NCBI GenBank assembly: GCA_958510875.1
Contig: OY294070.1
Span: 48,264,078-48,328,077 of the forward strand
DNA from: Endomychus coccineus
Lineage: Eukaryota; Arthropoda; Insecta; Coleoptera; Endomychidae
Length of the DNA stretch: 64,000 nucleotides
Direction of reading: 5' to 3'
The notes beneath the pieces are model-generated. The model saw only the letters and a list, made by a program, of their open reading frames with translations, did not search any database and was not told the DNA's origin. Positions within the stretch are counted from its first letter, which is position 1; every line of letters starts with the position of its first letter. This document shows positions 55,801 through 64,000 of the stretch, in pieces. The position numbers were made by a program, and so were the translations under genes.

Positions 55801-56189
55801 AACTGTCACTGTCATAAATGAACAATGTCAGATAATACATTATCTTTGTAGGTCAAATTAAATAGACAATGAAAAGCAGTAATACGAAATATCTGAATTT
55901 GGTTAAGTTTGAATTAGATTATTATAAAGCTTTGAAAAATTTGAATCAATTTTATCATTAACACAATTGTTTCTTTTAATTTGGATACTTTCTAATGTCA
56001 AACGTTTATCATTATTATTTTCAATATTCAAAATTTTTGTATTTTCGCAGTCATATGAATCGGTTGTTGTGTCTTTTACTTGTTTACTAAGTGCAGTGGA
56101 TGAATATACAAAGAATTCATTTCAAATTCTAAAATACAAGGTTTTTTGCTTTAACAAAAACAGATTGAAAATGATATTCTAAATTTTTA

Positions 56190-57060
56190 AGGTGTTGAAA
56201 TGCCGTGTAGTTCTTATTAGAAAAAATTTCCAAATTGTTGATTACATGCAAAGCCACTTTGTATGTGGTAATCCTGGTCTTACTTTCAGCACTTTCCTAC
56301 TCCTGACCGCTATCTTCTTCTCGTTCAGGTTCTGCTTCAATCGCGTTTTCAAGGGCATCGTTTATTCTCAAACTTGTCGTCTTAGTCGCTGTAATATCGT
56401 CGATTTGAATATAATTTTTAAGAGTTTCTTGTGTTATATTAATTTCTCCATTTCAGCTATCTTCTGAATCCCATTCTATTGATGTAGGATGGTCATAAAG
56501 TTTTCGAAAACCAGCTTTGTTGAAGCAATTTTGTATGGTTGCTGATGAAACTTTATCCCATTCTGACTTAATAAAATAAAGTGCTTCTAAAACATGCACA
56601 GACTTCGCTAACTCTGACGCGGATTTTACTTGATCCATCTTTGATAAAATGGGCTTCAGTATAAGATAATAGAATTTAAAATTCTGATAAAATGATACCC
56701 TTGGTTGACACACTGATGTCGTATTGGGAGGCAAGAAGATAATTTTTATGTTTCATAGTTTTCACGGGGGTGCGATGCTGCGTTATCCAAAAATAATGAA
56801 GTTTTGCGATTTTATGGACCATTTTTGTATCAAATTCGAACAACCATTTATTCATAATGTCTTGTGTCATTCATGCTTTCTTATAACCAATAACATTTTC
56901 ACTGCTAAATTCTTAAATGCTTTAGGTCGGTCGGTCAGCCTTTCCAATGATGAACAAATCTTCTTTTTGTATTGCCATAATATCACAAAATAAAATTGTC
57001 AGCCTCTCCTTGGAAAGCTTTCCTCCTCTCATACATTTCTCAGGTTTGAATGCAAGTGTT
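56190..57060 (-). pseudogene. Tigger/pogo (DDE_1) transposase, unit 1
   Basis: Minus strand: TLAFKPEKCMRGGKLSKERL, TILFCDIMAIQKEDLFIIGK, ADRPTKAFKNLAV (57060-56900), then MTQDIMNKWLFEFDTKM, a frame change, IIFLPPNTTSVCQPRVSFYQ and NFKFYYLILKPIL … WDKVSSATIQNCFNKAGF (to about 56500). GEK..GGK.SKERIT.L and LPPNTTS.LQP.DQGII.NFK are the DDE_1 blocks of Tigger-type transposases. The D-N before the C-terminal block is lost in the frameshift region and the N-terminal HTH domains are absent. A short acidic tail (AIEAEPEREEDSGQE) precedes a stop. All three units share the same defects, so decay preceded the amplification. Confidence 0.85.
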
Positions 57061-57580
57061 TTGTCAGGTGATGATTTAACAAATCTAAATATCTTTGATT
57101 ATTTTATGAATTTGTTATTCTATGATCTATATTTCATTCCTATTACTAACAACTAATCAAGTTTAAGATAACTGGAATTCAATTTCACTGTCATAAATGT
57201 ATCAATGTCAGATAATACATTATCTTTTTAGGTTGAATTAAATATAATAATAATAGACAATAGAAAGTGGTAATTCAAAATATCTGAATTTGGTTAAGTT
57301 TGAATCAGATTATTATAAAGCTTTGAAAAATTTGAATCAATTTTATCATTAACACAATTGTTTCTTTTAATTTGGATACTTTCTAATGTCAAACGTTTAT
57401 CATTATTATTTTCAATATTCAAAATTTTTGTATTTTCGCAGTCATATGAATCGGTTGTTGTGTCTTTTACTTGTTTACTAAGTGCAGTGGATGAATATAC
57501 AAAGAATTCATTTCAAATTCTAAAATACAAGGTTTTTTGCTTTAACAAAAACAGATTGAAAATGATATTCTAAATTTTTA

Positions 57581-58451
57581 AGGTGTTGAAATGCCGTGTA
57601 GTTCTTATTAGAAAAAATTTCCAAATTGTTGATTACATGCAAAGCCACTTTGTATGTGGTAATCCTGGTCTTACTTTCAGCACTTTCCTACTCCTGACCG
57701 CTATCTTCTTCTCGTTCAGGTTCTGCTTCAATCGCGTTTTCAAGGGCATCGTCTGTTCTCAAACTTGTCGTCTTAGTCGCTGTAATATCGTCGATTTCAA
57801 TATAATTTTTAAGAGTTTCTTGTGTTATATTAATTTCTCCATTTCAGCTATCTTCTGAATCCCATTCTATTGATGTAGGATGGTCATAAAGTTTTCGAAA
57901 ACCAGCTTTGTTGAAGCAATTTTGTATGGTTGCTGATGAAACTTTATCCCATTCTGACTTAATAAAATAAAGTGCTTCTAAAACATGCACAGACTTCGCT
58001 AACTCTGACGCGGATTTTACTTGATCCATCTTTGATAAAATGGGCTTCAGTATAAGATAATAGAATTTAAAATTCTGATAAAATGATACCCTTGGTTGAC
58101 ACACTGATGTCGTATTGGGAGGCAAGAAGATAATTTTTATGTTTCATAGTTTTCACGGGGGTGCGATGCTGCGTTATCCAAAAATAATGAAGTTTTGCGA
58201 TTTTATGGACCATTTTTGTATCAAATTCGAACAACCATTTATTCATAATGTCTTGTGTCATTCATGCTTTCTTATAACCAATAACATTTTCACTGCTAAA
58301 TTCTTAAATGCTTTAGGTCGGTCGGTCAGCCTTTCCAATGATGAACAAATCTTCTTTTTGTATTGCCATAATATCACAAAATAAAATTGTCAGCCTCTCC
58401 TTGGAAAGCTTTCCTCCTCTCATACATTTCTCAGGTTTGAATGCAAGTGTT
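57581..58451 (-). pseudogene. Tigger/pogo transposase, unit 2
   Basis: The same fragment and defects as 56190-57060, displaced by 1391 bp. Confidence 0.85.
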
Positions 58452-58971
58452 TTGTCAGGTGATGATTTAACAAATCTAAATATCTTTGATTATTTTATGA
58501 ATTTGTTATTCTATGATCTATATTTCATTCCTATTACTAACAACTAATCAAGTTTAAGATAACTGGAATTCAATTTCACTGTCATAAATGTATCAATGTC
58601 AGATAATACATTATCTTTTTAGGTTGAATTAAATATAATAATAATAGACAATAGAAAGTGGTAATTCAAAATATCTGAATTTGGTTAAGTTTGAATCAGA
58701 TTATTATAAAGCTTTGAAAAATTTGAATCAATTTTATCATTAACACAATTGTTTCTTTTAATTTGGATACTTTCTAATGTCAAACGTTTATCATTATTAT
58801 TTTCAATATTCAAAATTTTTGTATTTTCGCAGTCATATGAATCGGTTGTTGTGTCTTTTACTTGTTTACTAAGTGCAGTGGATGAATATACAAAGAATTC
58901 ATTTCAAATTCTAAAATACAAGGTTTTTTGCTTTAACAAAAACAGATTGAAAATGATATTCTAAATTTTTA

Positions 58972-59842
58972 AGGTGTTGAAATGCCGTGTAGTTCTTATT
59001 AGAAAAAATTTCCAAATTGTTGATTACATGCAAAGCCACTTTGTATGTGGTAATCCTGGTCTTACTTTCAGCACTTTCCTACTCCTGACCGCTATCTTCT
59101 TCTCGTTCAGGTTCTGCTTCAATCGCGTTTTCAAGGGCATCGTCTGTTCTCAAACTTGTCGTCTTAGTCGCTGTAATATCGTCGATTTCAATATAATTTT
59201 TAAGAGTTTCTTGTGTTATATTAATTTCTCCATTTCAGCTATCTTCTGAATCCCATTCTATTGATGTAGGATGGTCATAAAGTTTTCGAAAACCAGCTTT
59301 GTTGAAGCAATTTTGTATGGTTGCTGATGAAACTTTATCCCATTCTGACTTAATAAAATAAAGTGCTTCTAAAACATGCACAGACTTCGCTAACTCTGAC
59401 GCGGATTTTACTTGATCCATCTTTGATAAAATGGGCTTCAGTATAAGATAATAGAATTTAAAATTCTGATAAAATGATACCCTTGGTTGACACACTGATG
59501 TCGTATTGGGAGGCAAGAAGATAATTTTTATGTTTCATAGTTTTCACGGGGGTGCGATGCTGCGTTATCCAAAAATAATGAAGTTTTGCGATTTTATGGA
59601 CCATTTTTGTATCAAATTCGAACAACCATTTATTCATAATGTCTTGTGTCATTCATGCTTTCTTATAACCAATAACATTTTCACTGCTAAATTCTTAAAT
59701 GCTTTAGGTCGGTCGGTCAGCCTTTCCAATGATGAACAAATCTTCTTTTTGTATTGCCATAATATCACAAAATAAAATTGTCAGCCTCTCCTTGGAAAGC
59801 TTTCCTCCTCTCATACATTTCTCAGGTTTGAATGCAAGTGTT
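58972..59842 (-). pseudogene. Tigger/pogo transposase, unit 3
   Basis: The same fragment, displaced by a further 1391 bp; visibly identical to unit 2. Confidence 0.85.
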
Positions 59843-60044
59843 TTGTCAGGTGATGATTTAACAAATCTAAATATCTTTGATTATTTTATGAATTTGTTAT
59901 TCTATGATCTATATTTCATTCCTATTACTAACAACTAATCAAGTTTAAGATAACTGGAATTCAATTTCACTGTCATAAATGTATCAATGTCAGATAATAC
60001 ATTATCTTTTTAGGTTGAATTAAATATAATAATAATAGACAATA

Positions 60045-61060
60045 GAAAGTGGTAATTCAAAATATCTGAATTTGGTTAAGTTTGAATCAGATTATTATAA
60101 AGTTTTGAAAGATTAAAATCAATTTTATCATTAACACAATTGTTTCTTTCAATTTGGATACTTTTTAATATCAAACGTTTATCATTATTCTTTTCAATAT
60201 TCAAAATGTTTGTATTGTTATAGTCAAATGAATGGTTTGTGTCTTCTATATGTTAACTAAGTGCAGTGGATGTAATCTTTGTATTTTTGTGCCCATTTAA
60301 TTTTTTACGAGGTATTGGGAAGATTGGCCGATGTATAGTTTTCCGCAATCTTTACAAGCGATGGAATATAGAGACTGGGTTATCTTTTTGAAAGGTACGT
60401 CGCTTTTCAATTTAGTAAAAAGTCTTTAAAAGGTTTAAGTAATTTTTATGACATATATGTAGATCATAAGCTTTTATTATATTACTTAATTTTTCAGAAA
60501 GACCAATAATATATAGTACACCAAACCTATTTGATCAGGAAGATAAACTCTTTCCAATTCTGATATACCTCTAGTAAAATCAATACCAGTAATGAGAGAT
60601 CAAAAGAAAAACATTACGTATCACTATCATATATTAAAGGTCTCTGAAAAATTAAGCAATATGGTAAAAACTGAAAGTGACGTATACTATACCATTCAAA
60701 AAGATAAGATTCTGTATATTCCAGCTCTTGTAAATATTGCGGAAAAGTATACATGGGCCAATCTTCCCAATACCTCGATAAAATATTGGCATAAATACAC
60801 AAAGAATTCATTTAGTAAACATATAAAATGCCCAAACCATTCATTTGACAACAATACAAAAATTTTCAATATTGAAAAGAATAATGATAAACGTTTGATA
60901 TTATTAGAAAGTATCCAAATTAAAAGAAACAATTGTGTCAATGATAAAATTTATTCCAATCTTTCAAAACTTTATAATAATCTGATTCAAACAAATTTAC
61001 CACTTCTATTTTCTATTCAATTCAACCTAAAAATATAGTGTATTATCTGAAATTGATACA
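60045..61060. repeat. inverted pair of GIY-YIG retroelement ends
   Basis: 60045-60410 (minus-sense) and 60660-61060 (plus-sense) are inverted copies of the same retroelement 3' end. The left one reads, minus strand, CKDCGKLYIGQSSQYL and NGHKNTKI … NHSFDYNNTNILNIEKNNDK; the right one, plus strand, CKYCGKVYMGQSSQYL and NHSFDNNTKIFNIEKNNDKR. These are GIY-YIG nuclease and tail motifs of a Penelope-type protein; both are frameshifted. The inner ~250-bp spacer is AT-rich. Confidence 0.8.
60592..61038 (+). pseudogene. GIY-YIG endonuclease C-terminus (Penelope-like)
   Basis: A 148-codon open frame that mixes a frame-shifted first half with a genuine tail: the true nuclease frame around 60715-60790 (VYSSSCKYCGKVYMGQSSQY) is offset from it, whereas HSFDNNTKIFNIEKNNDKRL and LESIQIKRNNCVND follow in the open frame. 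The tail matches the fragments inside each 1391-bp unit. Not a functional gene. Confidence 0.7.
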
Positions 61061-61069
61061 TTTATGATA

Positions 61070-61290
61070 TTTTAGATTTAAATTCCAGAGTTATCTTAAA
61101 TTTGGTTAGTTGTTAATAATATAAACGAAAAATATCATAGAATAGCCTAATTCATGAAATAATTATAGTTATTTAGATTTGTAAATCATAAAATAGTATC
61201 TTAGGTATTTAATTATATAGATTCAAGCCATTTCAAGTACATCAATTTGATAATTGGCTATACATTACTCTTTCATATACAACCGATCCA
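61070..61290 (-). repeat. right copy of GIY-YIG element UTR
   Basis: Inverted relative to 52895-53095, bounding the nested locus on its right. Confidence 0.75.
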
Positions 61291-61921
61291 ATGTTTTCTG
61301 CAGTTTTAATTGGATTTCAAAACACAAGTCGGCTGCAGACGTATTTCATTAATCAAAGTTATCTATGCTTTTCTAAATTACATGGAAATACTAATTAACG
61401 TAACAATTTTTGATAATGATATAGATAAAATATAGGAACGTCAAAAAGAGAAATCCTATTTTATTTTTAGTCATCTTAAAGAACCACAATACCAAGAAAA
61501 CAAGTCATCGATAATACAACAGGATATCTACTTAAACAACTATGATCAAATTGTTGTAAAAACTCTGATTAAAACGTTGTAAAAAATTCATAGTCATTTC
61601 CTAATGTGGCAACACTGTCAAGATAGGTATATAGGAATCTTTGAGAGCTATAAAGCAGATTTAGATACCACCGATAAATAGTTTGCCATCTGGTGCTGAA
61701 ATAGTCAAACTTTGTCCGTAAATCAATAAAGTTCAAGAAATCTATCAGTCAATATTATTCATTACATTAGATTTCTTAGTGGGAGATCTACTCGTACAGA
61801 TGGTTTTAGACATTTTTGGTTCCCTTTAGCATTCTACTAGTCGGTTATGTATAAAAAATACCTTCGATAGAATGATCGTCCAGTATAGCATTGCTAAGAA
61901 TAAATATTTGATATTTTGCAG
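61291..61921. other. unassigned; short dispersed repeat piece
   Basis: AGATTTCTTAGTGGGAGATC at about 61771 links it to the family at 16.5 and 49.2 kb. The stretch ends in TTGATATTTTGCAG, an acceptor-like string. Confidence 0.45.
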
Positions 61922-62125
61922 CAAATGTCTATGTTTATCACAAGGTTTGCGTACTACTTCATCATTTTCAATGTCTCCTTCGGTTGCATCATCGCCAAAG
62001 ACCGAGAATTTTCGTCTAGGAATAATGCAGCGTTCGTTCGAATGGCGATGAAACGGCCCAAAAATTGGCTTTCCTTCGTTTCAAATTATGTGTCACGTAA
62101 TCGTCCAGATATCAGCGGAACGTAG
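61922..62125 (+). CDS. candidate small secreted peptide exon
   Basis: TTTTGCAG|CAAATG places an acceptor 3 bases before the ATG at 61925. The 66-codon ORF begins MSMFITRFAYYFIIFNVSFG, a hydrophobic signal-peptide-like segment (then CIIA before KDREF as a possible cleavage region). The rest is basic, with one dibasic site in FVRMAMKRPKNW, followed by LSFVSNYVSRNRPDISGT and TAG. That layout suits a short secreted or neuropeptide-like precursor, but I recognise no family and there is no Cys-rich core. It may be a chance ORF. Confidence 0.3.
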   Translation, partial: QMSMFITRFAYYFIIFNVSFGCIIAKDREFSSRNNAAFVRMAMKRPKNWLSFVSNYVSRNRPDISGT

Positions 62126-62519
62126 TAAATATATTATCTTAAATTTAATTCACGTTGAGTGGGACCTTGAAACATACGTAATCGACTGGATTGAAGAATG
62201 AATTATCTATTTCGACGGATTGTTTTATCAATGCCTTGTGGCCAAACAATGAGCTTTATCAAATTTAAATAGAATGCGATGTGAAAACATGCCAAACATC
62301 CAGTGTCTGGGGAGATAGCAAAACCGTGTTTCCACTCACGAATAAGCAATTACAGATTTGCTTGATATTGGATATATCGAGTATTTATTTATACAATCTC
62401 AGTCTTACGATGGAAATTCACTACATATTATTGACCCAATTTTTTTTGAAGTATGTACACACTGTGGAATGTAGTATTTGTGATCTTCCACTTGGACCTG
62501 TCTTTGAGTAACAAATGCT
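62126..62519. other. unassigned sequence
   Basis: No recognised gene. An open stretch at 62281-62511 has no similarity that I know. Confidence 0.4.
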
Positions 62520-63120
62520 CCAGGAAAGCGGATCCCACAATCCCTAATATGATAATGTCAGGTACAACTATTCCTATGAAGTCTTTCATATCCATGCTCG
62601 GGATAACCACCAACAGCACCCTCTCATGGGACGATCATGTGAGGTCCATTCCGAAAACCGCTTCACATAATCTAGAAACCACAGATTTGACCTGTCCTGG
62701 AATAGTGTTCACATGTTTGGAGTTCGACTGGCAAACGTAGGCTCAAGCTCTTGGATACTCTGCAGAAGAGAGCTCATTGACCTCTCTAGAACATCGTAGA
62801 AAGGAAAGGAGAAAGGAGATCTCTCCCTTTTCTATAGATATTTGCAATGGTCGGTGTTCATCAAAAATCTCGTCTGTTTTATAACCACGAGTGATTCCAA
62901 CATAGGCGGACTAGTCGAGCTCAAACTAGTCGTCCCTTCATTGTGAAGCTCGAGACCTACCGTACTTCTTCCTACCAGACTTCATTTTTCTATCGAACAG
63001 CTAGGTTGTGGAACTCTTCACCTAGTGAGGTCTTTCCCTATGCCTATAACCTGCAAATCTTCAAGAAAAATTCGAATGCCTATCTCCACACCTAACATTT
63101 CACCCCTGGCTGACACGATG
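62520..63120 (+). pseudogene. LINE RT C-terminal fragment
   Basis: Plus strand: FISMLGITTNSTLSWDDHVR (the LG…LSW..H block, 62585-62645), CPGIVFTCLEFDWQT (shared with the 46.7-kb fragment), then in broken frames blocks equivalent to 13.9-14.3 kb (AACTAGTCG…TTCATTGTG; CTTCTTCCTACCAG) ending VFPYAYNLQIFKKNSNAYLH near 63090. Same LINE family as 13880-14290 and 46310-46860. Confidence 0.75.
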
Positions 63121-64000
63121 TACTTCGAACATTATAGGTTTCCCTCTGGTGTAGTCAAAGTATTTAAAAAAATATCCGTATTCTTACTTCCCTTAGGCTA
63201 GCGAAGTAAAGTGAGCAGAATGATTTCTAACATATTTTAAAATATAGTGCTAATTTAGTGCACAATTGAAAAATAGGGTGCTTTATCGTTTGTTTTTGCT
63301 AGCTTAACATAAATTATGCGGCGTGACCCAAAACGTGAAGGATAATACAAAAACGATCCATTGCTAATATAGCGCTGTGCATAATAGTATATTATTCAAC
63401 GAGCATATTATCCAAGTGAATAATAGCCATAATATGCAAGTAGAATACTACTTGGGGAAGCTTGAGTAGTAGGTCTAAGAAATAAATGTACGAAAAAAAT
63501 GGGAGAAAGTAGAGGGATTGAAATTAGTAGGATATTTGTTTTACTTTCATAGGTATTTCCACTGACGTACTCATGATGTAATATAATAATAAAAGAATGA
63601 AAATGAAGGAAAACCCGAACAAATGTGAGAATGCCATCGCAAATATGAGATATCTCATTTTAAAGATAAGATTTTTGTTTACAAAGGTTTGCAAACAAAA
63701 ATAAATTCAGTTTTCAAATCCAAAGCGCTGGTGTAATTCTAATCATTCCACTAAATCATGTGAACAAGCTTTATACTTTCAATTTTCTCACTTACGATGA
63801 TATTAACGAAACTTGTTATCTCAAAATAATATATAAATTATTTCCGTGATGTATCTTGTTTATATTAATCTAATCAAATTAACAATAATTGGACGGTCAT
63901 CAAATCCTATCGTGTTCCAGAACATCGTCCACACTTCAATTACTTATTGAATGGCATGTTGAAATGTGTTATTTCAAAACAGTAGTCTACAGACGCCAGA
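63121..64000. other. unassigned AT-rich flank
   Basis: No gene recognised. A small inverted pair TTTTGTTTACAAA/TTTGCAAACAAAA lies at about 63666-63698. Confidence 0.45.

Larger units (their letters stand above)
55804..60100. repeat. three 1391-bp tandem copies, Tigger/GIY-YIG chimera
   Basis: Each landmark repeats at exactly 1391 bp (for example 55967, 57358, 58749; 56453, 57844, 59235). Units 2 and 3 appear identical where compared; unit 1 differs at a few bases (TTTATTCTC vs TCTGTTCTC; GATTTGAAT vs GATTTCAAT) and in its left ~150 bp. Each unit joins a Tigger transposase C-terminal segment to the UTR and last codons of a GIY-YIG retroelement. A partial fourth start fades after 60100 into the GIY-YIG element without the Tigger part. 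Confidence 0.95.

Noticed and set aside
55967..59938. Plus-strand frames repeated every 1391 bp (MFLLIWILSNVKRL…, MLKCRVVLIRK…)
   Set aside because: Antisense to the Tigger and GIY-YIG fragments; shadows, not genes.

Overview
The window reads as AT-rich intergenic or intronic DNA from an arthropod, most likely an insect. The evidence is the set of transposon families present (Copia, Jockey-like and I-like LINEs, Penelope-like elements, hAT, MULE, Tigger/pogo, ISL2EU-type, Tc1/mariner-like) and the eukaryotic splice signals. I could not assign an order. No complete host gene is visible. The only possible host pieces are two short 5' exons near 23.5 and 23.9 kb with good splice donors, and a 66-codon exon-like ORF near 61.9 kb that starts with a signal-peptide-like segment.

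Layout. 0.4-5.5 kb: a decayed hAT, then a Tc1/mariner-like element framed by 25-bp inverted ends and itself invaded by a 607-bp MITE and another repeat. 5.8-10.1 kb: a complete Copia LTR insertion (perfect 5-bp target duplication ATTTC) inside a hammerhead-bearing repeat. 10.2-12.1 kb: a Penelope-like element on the minus strand, split by a MULE. 13.9-16.5 kb: LINE debris, a hammerhead repeat, a 1-kb foldback and tandem/inverted repeats. 17.5-21.2 kb: a THAP fragment and an ISL2EU-like transposon. 22.2-23.9 kb: a hammerhead repeat cluster, then the candidate host 5' exons. 25-30.2 kb: mariner debris and a large 85-bp satellite with recurring spacer blocks. 31.4-35.1 kb: hAT, mariner and Penelope debris. 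36.5-39.7 kb: a palindromic hammerhead MITE and a Jockey-like LINE between inverted repeats. 41.6-42.8 kb: a second 1.2-kb foldback. 44.5-45.5 kb: a second copy of the Penelope-like family. 46.3-51.2 kb: LINE fragments, a ~146-bp satellite interrupted by a hAT MITE, and a second copy of the hammerhead repeat from 5.8 kb. 52.9-61.3 kb: a nested locus (LINE inside GIY-YIG retroelement sequence) that includes three 1391-bp tandem copies of a Tigger/GIY-YIG chimera.

The most notable content is a set of hammerhead-ribozyme motifs in three unrelated repeat families. All have the very short helix III described for Penelope-type and satellite hammerheads. One family shows a compensatory base-pair change between two copies 43 kb apart. 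Every transposon ORF I could read is broken by stops, frameshifts, deletions or active-site substitutions, so any activity here would be at the RNA or small-RNA level, not by encoded transposases.
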